From contig JADIIX010000031.1 of NCBI GenBank assembly GCA_027604505.1, positions 62,001 through 126,000 of the forward strand: 64,000 bases of DNA, given 5' to 3'. Shown here in pieces: positions 1-10,756 of this stretch. This stretch comes from Gonapodya sp. JEL0774 (lineage: Eukaryota; Monoblepharomycota; Monoblepharidomycetes; Monoblepharidales; Gonapodyaceae). The notes beneath the pieces are model-generated. The model was not told the DNA's origin and ran no database searches. It saw only the letters and a list, made by a program, of their open reading frames with translations. Each line of letters starts with the position of its first letter. Position 1 is the first letter of the stretch. A program made the position numbers and the translations under genes.

Positions 1-2570
1 TCGACCCCGTTGTCGAGACCATGCACGTCGAGTTACACACACAGCCGCCATTTGTCACGCCCGTAGCCGTCGTTGCTGTCGTCTGAGCATACCCCACTCG
101 GGAGAACACTGCAAGAGCCACTGTCACGGTGGTCAGCACGGCCCCGACCAACTCCGCCCATCGCGGTCCGCCTTTCCCTTTTCGTCTCGTTGTCGACGCC
201 ATCTCGGGGCCGTGGAACTGGACGCGTAAAAATTGGCGAAAAAAGGGTCGGGATGTGCCGTTGTTGCCTGGGGGTGGAAATGTGAGGCACTCACCTCCAT
301 CTGCACGAACTCGTATCAACAATCGAGAACGCACACGGTTCAATACTTTACCAGAGTCCGCGCTGACGCAGGCAAAAAAAATGATTTTTTGCAGAAACAA
401 ACTGCTCGTTGTGTCCAGTCTCCCCTACAATGACACAGTGTTCGCCCTCTTCGGGACATCTCGGTGTGGCTTTTGTTGTGGGTCGTGTTTTGATGTTTGT
501 TGTCCAACCCCCGTTCCCCACTGAATCCCAAGACTGGGTGTTGGGAGCGCACTCCTTATGTAGTAGACAATGAGGGTAACGCACAACACTAACTCTTCTA
601 ATTGCAGCGTGGGGAGGGTGGCCATTGCTGTATTCGGTCAAAGGACACGTGCAGCAGCAGTAGCCGAACGTGTCATTTTGTGGATCAAATTGGGTTGGAG
701 AGAAGAAACCAGTGACTGAGATCTCGCAAGAAGGAGCCACAGTCTGTATCTTCCCACATGAGAGAATTTGAATCAATTGTGTGCAGAGCATATCAATCAA
801 TGGTCAACGAACGAGCTGGGCTCAAGATTGTTCCAGTCTGAGCCAGTTGCTACCTGCTTGGGCAGAAGCAAGAGACCGTCGCCCTTCGAGAGATGATGTG
901 GTGCATAATACAAACAGGGAGCGACCAGTGCACAGTCCAAGCGAATGGCGTGCCTGAACACAGTTCTGTATGTCAGCTAAGAGAGTTAAGCAATTAATAG
1001 CAGGCATGGAGGAATTGGTACGATCCGCAGGAGATGCCAGGGTCAGAGCAACAATCATTCTGCTCCAAGTCCAATCATATTAATGGGACCGTGTTTGGAA
1101 TCTAGTATCGAGAGATCGGTCGTTCCAAAATTGCGCCACCTTTCGCCAATTTCAAATCGGAGCGATTCGTGAGCAACTTGCGATGCATGATCTCACATTG
1201 CTGTGTGTACCGAGTGTCAAAGACATGGTGCGTATTATGCGCGCGGCGGATTTAATATTCTTCTGGACGCAACGAGCACATAGTACACCACTCATGGACA
1301 GGCATGGTGTAGCCAGCGTGTATTCTGAATCGGTAGCTTTGTTGGAAGAGTTCCATTTCACTCGATTGCTGACAAATGACAGCCGTTCCGCCGATCTCCG
1401 TGATAAGTCTCCCCAAGAGCTTGCAGCCGAGAAGAATTTCGACTAGAGCGCTGCATTGCCGTATGTTGCGCGATCTTATGTTTTCATTCTTGGTTTGTGT
1501 TACTCTATTGTGACGTAACAAGAACGAATACGTGGATGTGGAGGGAAGAATCCCAACGGATCCCAGACGGTTGGGAACCATGGGTTTTTTGCACGCAATG
1601 CATCAAAATGAAATACCATAGAAAATTCCGAGGAAGGAATCGGAATAGAGCTCGGTCCTGCTCCGTCGACGCTCAGCAGGTGCTTGGATAGGCGTGACTG
1701 TACCGAAGATGCGTAGATGCACTCGGTAAATACATAGATGCATTGAAAATACAGAAGAACATATCTTTTCGCGTTCTTTGGATAGCGCCACTCTGCTCCG
1801 AGCCAATGTGAGGGTGATAGGGTTCTGGCACTCCGTGTATGTCATGCAGCGATGGGGATTTTATGTCTTGAATACACTTGAAGACATATACCCGTACCGC
1901 CAAGATACCAGGAAAATATCCGCGGGAGTTCAAAAGGCGCGGCTGCCGATTTTCTACTCTTGTAGAACGCGTTCGTCCTCGTCCGGACCGGGTCGCTGAG
2001 CTCGCGGACCTTCGCCCGTCCCCAAGTCCGCGCGACACCATAATTTCAATTAAATTCCGCCGAAAACTGGGGTGACGTGCGGCAAAAGCAGCACGCTGTG
2101 GTAGCTTTTTGTGCTTTGCTTCAAGAGAATGTCGTGCTTCAACCTTTGTGGAGAGGAAGAGCGAGTGCAGGAAAGGCGAGGGCCTAGGACCACGGAAAGG
2201 GACATTCAGAAAATTGTTGAGGTGCGTACCAAAGCGATGAAAAGTTTCTAAAAGTCCTGGCGTGGTGCGATGTGTTTCATCCTGGTGTCGGGAGCACCGG
2301 ATGGACATAAAAGACGCGGTGAAATTGGGCAAGACGTACGGCGACACAGGATTGACATGTTCATGGAAATCGGCAAAATGCTGCAAAATTCCATTCATTA
2401 GTGATGAAAGTGTCTCTCAATGCAGACTATCTGTTTCTTTTTCCGTCCTTCTAACCACCGTTTCCACGTCCCTGCAGCTCCCAACGCGCCGTCCCTTCTC
2501 CGCCGCCTCAACACGCTCACGCGCACCACACCTCGACCTCGACCTTGGTCCTTCCTGGGGCTTCGGCGAC
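1..2570. other. No supported gene (left edge)
   Basis: This stretch has only short open frames on both strands, without recognisable domains, signal peptides or consistent splice chains. A pyrimidine-rich stretch ending in ctgcag at about 2479 could be the acceptor of an upstream exon of the SH3 gene that follows, because the SH3 frame stays open through it. I found no convincing upstream coding exon to join. Confidence 0.5.
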
Positions 2571-3815
2571 ATGTTCGGGCCCTCCTTTTTCCGCCCATCG
2601 TCTCGGGCCTCCACCTCCTCACCAGCACTCTTCAGGTCAAACTCAGTTGGCCGCAGTGTTAGCGGTGCTATGACCCCGCCCGTAGGAACTTCAAGCATTC
2701 CAAGCAATGCGATGAACGGTGTAGGCCGCTTATCGAACGTGAACAAGAGCAATGCCGGCAAGGTGTGGGCACCCACATCCCCAATCACTCCGAGTCCCCT
2801 CAATCCCAAGCGCCGTCTTTCAAACACTGCGCCCATTGCACAAGGGTACCAGCAGCACGTTGTTTCGTCCACTGTCGGCCCTCCGACCGTGCGTTCTCCA
2901 GTCTCAATGCTAGCTTCCAACCCGTACGGATCGCCACGACCGGTCCCTGCCACAGTCGCCTCTCCACCACCCGTTCCTCGTTCCCCAGTGTATGCGCGGG
3001 CGTCTTCTGTCGCAACGAGTCACGCCTCCTATTACAGTGATGTTCATTTTGCAGAGAACCCTTTCTCCTCCGATACCTCGTCGGTTCACTCGGCCCCCTC
3101 ACCACCTCCGAACGACACATTGTCACCCGAGCCTGAAATGATAATGGAAGTTGAGGAATGGATTCCTGGCAACAACAACTTCGACATAGGCATGTTCATG
3201 GGTGGTGCTAGTGTGGGCCGGGTGTCCCCACTGCAGAGCCCGCGGACCACCACCCCCGTACCGTACAACAATTCCGGAGCCGCGGCTGGTGGAGTTTTCA
3301 CCTACCGAGCAGGCTCTCCCCGTTCAGCATCACCCATGACTCCATCGAACCCCTATGCCTTCGACTCTGTTCGCACCGACTCGCCAGTCACGACAGGACA
3401 CCCGCACCCGTCGTACGCCTCGTACGCCGCATCCCGATTCAGTCCGACGAGCACTTCAGACTCGGGAGAGAGCACCGACAGTGGACTTGGCCCCCGTACG
3501 CCACCTCCCCCACTCGTGAAAGCCGGAATCATTGTTCCACCGCCCAAGCAACCCATCCCCGCGGCCGTGTTCCACGTCACGTTCCATCCCCCAGCGGACG
3601 GACGGGTGTACGCGATCGAGGAGTACTTCCCTTCGGGTACGTTGTCGGGTGAGATCGCTTTATCCCCCGGCGATCGCGTGGAGGTCTACGAGATTGTGGG
3701 ACAGGGAGTCGTCAAGGGCCTCAACGTGGACACGGGCGAGGAAGGAGTGTTCCCGGAGTGGGCTTTGGGACGAGGCCAGGCTGGGAGAGGTACTCCTGTG
3801 GCAGGATTGGCTTGA
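2571..3815 (+). CDS. Disordered protein with C-terminal SH3 domain
   Basis: From the first in-frame ATG of the coding-like part (2571) this encodes about 414 residues. Residues 1 to about 340 are Ser/Pro/Thr-rich and look disordered, with repeated SP and TP pairs and a PPPP run before the domain. The last 70 residues read as an SH3 fold: an alanine-tyrosine start (VYAIEEY), an acidic RT loop, a SPGDRVEVYE strand, then KGLNVDTGEEGVFPEW. The tryptophan that normally binds proline peptides is not seen; the strand reads GQGVVKG where sister SH3s have DGW. The frame is open upstream to 2262, and a possible acceptor at 2479 means the protein may begin further upstream, perhaps as the cytosolic tail of a receptor. 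It is probably a scaffold or receptor tail; no enzymatic function is visible. Confidence 0.7.
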   Translation: MFGPSFFRPSSRASTSSPALFRSNSVGRSVSGAMTPPVGTSSIPSNAMNGVGRLSNVNKSNAGKVWAPTSPITPSPLNPKRRLSNTAPIAQGYQQHVVSSTVGPPTVRSPVSMLASNPYGSPRPVPATVASPPPVPRSPVYARASSVATSHASYYSDVHFAENPFSSDTSSVHSAPSPPPNDTLSPEPEMIMEVEEWIPGNNNFDIGMFMGGASVGRVSPLQSPRTTTPVPYNNSGAAAGGVFTYRAGSPRSASPMTPSNPYAFDSVRTDSPVTTGHPHPSYASYAASRFSPTSTSDSGESTDSGLGPRTPPPPLVKAGIIVPPPKQPIPAAVFHVTFHPPADGRVYAIEEYFPSGTLSGEIALSPGDRVEVYEIVGQGVVKGLNVDTGEEGVFPEWALGRGQAGRGTPVAGLA

Positions 3816-4982
3816 GTTCTTCTCGATGGCTGGGTGGGGGTGGATGTCATTGGGGCATCACACCGGCAACACTGCACATCAGATGCAGGGCAGTCCCACT
3901 GTCCTGGTAAGGAACAGACTCTTTTGGATCGGAATGTGAGCAGTATTCTGGCGAGATATTTGGAAGTACTCTTGTTGCTTTCGTTGTAATTATGTGCGTG
4001 CTTTTGTGCATTGTCGTGGTCTTTATCTACAGTCAGTCAGAAGTGCGACATCAACATACTAGGATAAGCAATTTGGAATTTAAATCACCCTAAAGTTTCT
4101 TCCATAATCAACGTTCCAACATAATGGCACCAACCAACAAATGCAACATTGTAAGGTGAAAGGTTTGAACTTCTTCCATGATGGACATGGCCAGACAGAT
4201 TCTTGAATCATAACTGATTTGAACTGTCTTCCTCTATACCCACTCATCAACTGGGCTGGGAGTGTGCTGCCTGCTTCGCTTCCGTGTAGGGGCTGGTGCC
4301 ACCGGCGCACTAGTTGTGGCTCGTGCAGGATCAGTGTGCAAGGATGGGGGGGGGGGGGGGGGGGGAAGGGGTTGAAGCGGTGTGGGGGGCCAAGGGGGTT
4401 ACAAAGGTAAAACCGCGGCGATTGGGNNNNNNNNNNCGGCGTCGGGCCGTCTGGTGGCGGGGCCGGCCGGCCCGCGGGGCGGGGGGGGGGGCGGGGCGGC
4501 GGCCCCCCCCCAGCCGAGGCAGCGGTGTTGGTGGCCAAAGTGGATTCAATCTGAGATCCTCGTCGATTGTGAGGATGGGGAATATGCGACAAATCAAAGA
4601 TGGGGCGTCTCATTTCTGAGAAATAAAGGATCAGACCCATGCGTATTGAACAAGTTCTAATGCGCAAGTGGTTGATCAAGATTTCTTTAACTTCAACCCA
4701 TTTCCTTGATGCTTTCAACAGAATCAAAGTCAGCTTCCGGCTGGACCCTTGTCTTGTGTAGACATAGGTGATGGAATGGACAGTGAGGGAAGAAGAAGTG
4801 GTTTCTTGTTCCTTGGTTTGGTTGAGTGGAAAATAAGTTTGTTATTCTGGTGCAGTTTCTCCGGAGCAGGCCAGACACAGCAAACACAAGAACACAACAG
4901 CAAAGCAAGCTGCCGCTGCCGAGTGACTTTTCTCCCGACAGAAACCGATTGGATTAGCGCACGCGGGGACAGCGCGATCCAG
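3816..4982. other. Intergenic, contains assembly gap
   Basis: No gene is supported here. An open frame on the minus strand between 4080 and 4727 crosses the run of Ns and translates low-complexity G/C sequence, so it is not credible. Confidence 0.6.
4427..4436. other. Assembly gap of 10 N with G-rich flanks
   Basis: Ten Ns are flanked by long G homopolymers near 4345-4365 and by GC-only sequence near 4437-4515. Both flanks differ sharply from the surrounding composition and look like sequencing or scaffolding artefact rather than genome. True gap size is unknown. Confidence 0.95.
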
Positions 4983-7790
4983 ATGTCAGAGATTGATTCA
5001 CCGGATCTAAATGTGGACTTTTTTCAGCTTCCGCCGAGCCCCGGGTTCGGCACGTCAGACGACAGGGATCTTGTCGAGGCAGTCGAAGCGGGAGAAACCC
5101 TTCGAGCGTGTCAACTCCTGCTCGAGGGCGCTGATCCCCACTCCCGCAAGCGCGTGACCCTGACGGTTGATATTCATCACACAACACTCCTGCAGGACTC
5201 CTCATCCACTTCGCGCCCCGTCACTCGCTCTGAAACAGTGGAGTGCGAGTCGGTTTTGGGTCTCGCGATCATGCACGGCCATGTCGACATTGTGGAACAG
5301 CTGCTCAAGATGGGCGCTAACCCAAACGCTCAAATCGAATGGTCGCGATCAAACTGGTTCGAGTCTTGGACTCCGAAAGATTGGCTGGATCGCCGTTGGC
5401 GCTTTAAGTGCTCCTTCCCGTCTGCGTTGAGTCTGGCAGTGGGCAGAGGGGGCACCGGAAAATATTTCGAAGGATACCTATTGGCGGATATCCCAGAACC
5501 AAACGGCGCGCTGTTTGTCAACCTCAAGGGAGGAGAAGTGATGTTGGAAAGTCCAGCAACTATGGAGGAAGCATATGTCCAGCTGACTGTCCAACCGAAA
5601 CTCGAAATTGTGAATTTACTCCTCAAGCACGGCGCAGAGGTGACCCCCGCCGCGTTGGCTGCCGCCAAGAAGCAGTCCGATCCCAAGTATCTGGAGGCCA
5701 TGGAGCGCCACGTCTCGGAGAGAGGGGATTCCGCCACCCCGCGGACGTCCCCTTCCATCGATATTATGTCTAGGATTCACGCTCTAAAGCAAATTTTGGA
5801 CGATAACAATGCGCTAAGACAAAGATGGAACGATCTGCACGATGCAGTAACTATGTTCGTCGATTCTGATTTTGAACCCACAAGCGATGACGAGATCACG
5901 CTGAGAGTGGGGGACAATGTCCGTGTTGTCGATGAATACGCCGACGGATGGTGCCTGGTGTGTTGAGCTGTTTGCGCAAGCCCTCTTCCAAAGTTGCGAA
6001 TGAGCGTTGTCTGATGTTGATTGTTCTCACCCACCCACACCACTTGTTGACCTACTGCACTACCAATCCAACCGTTCAACTTGACAATGCATTATCTGTT
6101 CAGGGCATCAACAACACGACGCAAGCTCTCGGCTATTTCCCCCTAGGCTACCTCAGTCCTGCAGATGCAGACCCGATGTTCTATCACCCATCGGTCTTCC
6201 TGCGGAACCGCAATGAACAAACGGGGGTTGATCGAATCACAAAAAGCCCCGAGAACTCGACGGTCCAACAAGATTTCCCGACAGGTGTGAACCCTGTGAC
6301 CCAACCATTGGTTTTGCAGCGGAATAATGCGGGAGGTGCCTCTCCCCGCCATGAAGGGACGGAGCTTGATCGAATCTCAAAAGGCCCCGAGATCTCGTCC
6401 ATCGAGCAAGATTTGCCGACAGGTGTGAATCCTGTGACCAGATCGCTCATGGCATCGAATATCCGTTTACAGGAAGAGAACGCGGAGTTGCTGAGGAAAA
6501 ACGCTGAAGTGACACAAACGTTAAATTCGATGGCGACAGAGAATTTTAACCTCATAGAGAAGAACGAGGAGTTGCTTAAGAAGACCCAGGAACTCGAGAA
6601 GGTCAAAATGGAACTATCAGCCAGTGCAATTCTCGCCGAGCAAAAAGCTGGAGAAATGGAGGAGCGCATTACCAAAACCCTTGCCGAAATCGAGGATCTC
6701 AAATCCGAGCAGCAATCATTGCGTGCCTCGAATCAAACACTGCAGGCGGACATCGACACTCTCCGGTCCGAGGGTACCTCGAGACTCTCGAGAATCACAT
6801 TTTTGGAGCAAGAAAATGCTTCACTTCACGCTCAGGCCCTGATCCAGGCCACTCGCGTCTCGAATATGGCAGCACTCGAGCAGGAGAATGCTTTGCTTCA
6901 CGCTCAGGCTCTGATCCAGGCTACTCGCGTCGCGAACATGGCAGCACTCGAGCAGGAGAATGCCGCACTCCGCGCTCAAGCTCAGAACGCTCGTGCTCCA
7001 GAACCACCTCGGTCGGTCAAGAAGCTCATGTTCTGTATCCGCAATTTCAATGCCCGAGGACCTGATGAACTCGAACTCAGAGTTGGGGATGAGATATATG
7101 TGAAATTGGAGTACAGCGATGGGTGGGGAATGGTGAGTGTGAAGATCATTGAGGCTTGGACTCGCTGTTGAGCTTTTGTAAATCAACTCCTGAGCATACC
7201 CATACCGAAAACAACAGGGTATCAACATGGCGACTGAGGCGTCCGGCTATTTCCCCTTCACTTGCGTTTCGTCAACACCTATAGCACCTGCTGCACCCGG
7301 TCCTGCACTGTTTGGTCCGCCTTATCTCACTAGACACGATTCCCGGGAAGCAGCGGCGCAATTAGCATTCAATGTTCAGGCCCCGGTCGGAAATTTTGCA
7401 CCAACAGGACCGGGCGCCGTGCAGCCACCTCCACGTCCCAACCTCCATCCAAATTACCCTGCCCGCCATGACTCGCGGAATACACAGATGAATCCAAACC
7501 ACCGAACATCAGAATTGTTTGCCGCGGGACCCGTAACATCCGCTCCCGAACGCACGGCCGGAGGCGAGTTCCGCAGGCCGGACGTCGCTGGCCCTGCCAA
7601 TAGGTTACATCATCCGATCTCTGGAGACTACCAGCAGCAGCTCTTTCCCAACATCCTTCAAGGAGGGGTCGATCCGATTGGAGATCGAACTGTGCGTTTC
7701 CAAAGGACATCCAATGCGAGTGCGATAGCGGAGGCAACTAGCGCTCATGCAGAGCGCTTTCAAAGGTCGAGAGCACCAGACAGTTCGTGA
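4983..7790 (+). CDS. Ankyrin / SH3 / coiled-coil / SH3 scaffold protein
   Basis: Three exons (4983-5957, 6104-7132, 7218-7790) join in phase 0 to give about 858 residues. Start chosen: the ATG at 4983; the open frame upstream is not protein-like. Residues about 25 to 245 are ankyrin-type repeats (for example EAGETLRACQLLLEGADP, GHVDIVEQLLKMGANPNA, EIVNLLLKHGAEVTP). SH3-1 spans about 285-345 (FEPTSDDEITLRVGD, DGWCL, then GYFPLGYL). A long coiled coil follows at about 445-620. SH3-2 spans about 630-688 (GPDELELRVGD, DGWGM, GYFPFTCV). The tail is Pro/Ala-rich. Both SH3s are cut by an intron at the same place, two codons after the conserved Trp. No signal peptide or membrane segment is present, so it should be cytosolic. 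It is paralogous to the gene at 10757-13242 on the opposite strand. Role inferred: adaptor or scaffold binding proline-rich partners. Confidence 0.88.
6230..6450 (+). repeat. In-gene tandem repeat, 46 codons
   Basis: Two copies start at 6230 and 6368, exactly 138 bases (46 codons) apart. Each encodes DRI(T/S)K.PE.S...QD.PTGVNPVT. The duplication lies between SH3-1 and the coiled coil of the ankyrin/SH3 protein. Confidence 0.85.
6803..6976 (+). repeat. In-gene coiled-coil repeat, 24 codons
   Basis: Two full copies and a partial third of a 24-residue unit (LEQENA.LHAQALIQATRV, then NMAA) lie end to end. The near-identical nucleotides indicate recent unequal exchange inside the coiled coil. Confidence 0.85.
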
Positions 7791-8256
7791 TCTATGCGCA
7801 AACGATGGAAAGACGCTCAACTATTTGCGTTATGTAATGACGGAGTCGATCGTTCAGACACACTAGCCCTGCTAGTTACAGGCTGATACGTGGGGAGACA
7901 TTGGACTTTTACATAAGTGACAGCATTTTGAATGCTATCGAGCGAGTTCTTAATTTTGCTGTCGTTTCGGACGTGGTGCTTTACGTTGTTGATGTGTGTG
8001 AGTAAGAAGTAGCAAGCCATGTGCAAAAAGTTAATAATCTTCAAATTCGGCGTAGTTGATTTCCTTGTAGGTGTTGGGTTCTGGCGAGCATGTTTAATCG
8101 GAGAATATGTAGTGCATGCACTACCTGCACTGAGAATATGTGGGCGCCGGTTTTGGTTCCACCCTTCCCCATCCAGTTTTGGCAAGTTACTTGCTCCTCC
8201 CGACTTCTGGATTCCTCCTCGACCACCTAGTCTCTGGCGTGAATTCGCCTAGCAAG
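7791..8256. other. Intergenic
   Basis: No gene seen between two same-strand genes; presumably the terminator of the first and promoter of the second. Confidence 0.5.
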
Positions 8257-10036
8257 ATGGCCCCGTTTTTGCGCCTGTCAGCATGGTCGCAGAGGGCGGT
8301 TGCTCTGGTCGTTCTCGCCTTGCTTGCCCTCGAGAGCGGCATTTCGGCGCAGATCGTTACGTACAACAAGTGCAAATGCTCTGCAGACTCGCCCTGCTAT
8401 GTGGGAGGTGTCTATCTTCAGGCTCCTGTGAGTCGGAAAAGGCTTGAAGCATGGCTCAGTCATGGGACCGTGTGGCTAGTCACTAAGCTCAGGAACTCGT
8501 TTCGCCGTTTCCTCCAACTCCTAGTGGTGTTTCGTAGACTCAGCATCTTGTAGCGTTGGTGTTCCTTACAATGACACTGCAACGGGACGGGGCTGGGATT
8601 TGTGCCCGGCGGTGAGTGCCCCCCTTGCTCTTTTGCTGGGATGCCTCTGAAAGGTGAAGGTTCAACCACCTGCCCGCTACCCCTGCATGCTATCCGTCTT
8701 CTCGACCATAAGGACGCTTCGACCACACGCTATACGATTGGCCTGACTGCCTCTCCCTCCACCATCACTTCCACCTCCCAACCCACACCTACCTCAAGTA
8801 ATCCATCAGCACAGTCGTCGCAAGGATCATCTGGACTTTCCACGACTGCGATTGTGGGAATCGCAATTGGAGTAGTTGCTGGCGTGGCAGCGATAGCAGC
8901 TGTCGGTTTGTTTGCTGTGCGGAATAGGAGGAAGTCAGGAGGTTCAGAGTCCGGAAAAGGGGACCACGACGGGGTGAGTGGACCACGTAAAGAGAGCTAG
9001 ATGTGATTTAGGCACTCAGAACGGAATCGCTGGTCTGGAAGGACCAGCTGAGTGCCCAGCGAGGCCAACCTGTGACCACCAGTAACAATGGCCGGGGGTG
9101 GTGTGCAGGGATCCACAGGTTCTTATGTTTTGCAACCACAAGGAGATCGCAAGCTGTCGTTTTGAGGATGCAGTTGTGGCTGCGAGTGATGAAAGCCACC
9201 CCCTTCAGAATGGTGTTGGTGCCCTGATTTGGGAATCTCCATCACACCGAGCCCCCGGTCCACCATTCTTCCCGTGCTTACGCTGTAAACTTTTGTCTGC
9301 CTACAGGCCGTTTCGCACGATGTCGTCTCCACGGCGGACCTCCACGCCGGCACCACGACCCCATTACCCGGCGCTACTGCCTCTGTCCCCCCCCGCCCCG
9401 CCACCGCGTGGTCGGTATCATCCGCAGTGACGGCTTTTGGTGCTTTCGGAGGCCAGGCAGCTGCCGTAGAAAATGCTCGCGCCAATCGTAGCTCGAAAAA
9501 GGCCATCGCCCACTCGGGTTTGGCCGGTCCTCCAACAAACGCCTATCAAGACGTCTCGTCGCCCTCGCCAGAGTCGACGTCCACTTATGTCCCCAACGTG
9601 GGGCACACACCCGTTCCCTACAGCAGTTCAACTGCCTTCATCTCCTCCCATTCCGATTCCCATGGGGCGCTGTCCTTCTCTGCTCCCGCACCGTCCATCA
9701 CATCCTCCCTTGGATCGATGGGTCTTGCACCACGTTCTTCCTTCGCTCCAGTGGCTGCACCAGCAGTGACTGGATTCGAAGGCGGTCCCTCCTTTGTTGC
9801 AATGGAGGCATACACCCCTCAATATCCCGGTGACTTGAAACTCTCCGTGGGTGACGGCGTGGAGGTTGAACATAGATTCGGAGATGGGTGAGTGTTCTTG
9901 TTTGACCGAGCTCGGGGTTTCGTGGACTTCCAGTTTGACCGGCTCCCCAATGACACTCAATAGGTGGGCACGTGGAAAAAACACTTCTACGGGCGAGGTC
10001 GGAGTATTCCCCGAAGGTTTTGTGGGGATCGCATGA
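8257..10036 (+). CDS. Single-pass receptor-like protein, Cys-rich ectodomain, cytosolic SH3
   Basis: Five exons (8257-8427, 8525-8611, 8713-8973, 9307-9887, 9964-10036) join to about 390 residues. Residues 1-32 form a signal peptide. A small Cys-rich ectodomain (about 33-87) contains CKCSADSPC, WCFVDSASC and GWDLCP. A Ser/Thr-rich stalk follows, then a membrane helix at about 130-155 (AIVGIAIGVVAGVAAIAAVG) with a basic RNRRK stop. The cytosolic part is disordered and ends in an SH3 domain (about 335-388: AYTPQYPGDLKLSVGD, FGDGW, TGEVGVFPEGF). The last intron cuts the Gly codon just before the conserved SH3 Trp, the same site used in the LRR-SH3 receptors at 35022-40959. The exon 3 acceptor (8712) is the least certain splice. 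Probable surface sensor that recruits proline-rich partners; ligand unknown. Confidence 0.8.
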
Positions 10037-10756
10037 GATGCGGTAATGGTGGTCGTTGACTTTCACATGACCCGACTTAGTGACCTGATATGTGAAGTAG
10101 ATAATTGAGTCTTTTTATCGTCGTGGGAGCTTTCTCGTTGCTCTTTCAAGTTGAACTGAAGAGGTATTGAGTCAGCTATTCCTGAGCAATCTGGCAACGT
10201 AACGTTATCGCTATTTCGTTGGAAGGCGCTGCTGCATTTGTATGCGCGCGGTGTGAATAGAATAAAGAAAGCGCCGCAAGATCGCTTCCAGATGATAGTA
10301 GAATAGTAGAGTTAAACGAGCACCCAAGGGAAATTCGAATAGTCAGGTGAAAAATGTCAGACAAACCTTCTTGCGAAACCTTGTCTCGAAAGAACTCTCA
10401 GTGACAAGTCACCTCTGAGGTAGACTGGAAACTATGTTGAGCACAATTGAATGAATAATACATAAAATTATCATTCTCCACTGTTACTGTCCAATCAAAG
10501 TGAACACTTCTCCAAATCTAGGTCTCTGAAATGAAAACTTGTATGTTTACTTAGCACATTTGTTAGCGTGGCACTTTCATGCTCCAAACCAGCCAGCACT
10601 TTCCGACGTGAACACAGATGTACGACCACAAGTGCGAGCACTCAAGGGATACGGAAAACGAGCATGCTGTCATTGGGTGATTTGCTGGATCACCGCTCCT
10701 CTTGCATGCACCACGATCCGATGACCCCGACCATCACGAGCTTTCAACAACAGACT
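10037..10756. other. Intergenic between convergent genes
   Basis: No gene is supported between the convergent receptor-SH3 and ankyrin/SH3 genes. Confidence 0.5.

Noticed and set aside
348-800. Minus-strand frame of 150 codons
   Set aside because: Cys/Thr-rich nonsense-like translation without motif or splice context.
1673-2398. Minus-strand open frame of 241 codons
   Set aside because: No domain, unlikely composition and it lies across the upstream part of the plus-strand SH3 gene; treated as a chance frame.
4080-4727. Minus-strand frame of 215 codons
   Set aside because: Runs through the Ns and the G-rich artefact; translation is Pro/Arg low complexity.
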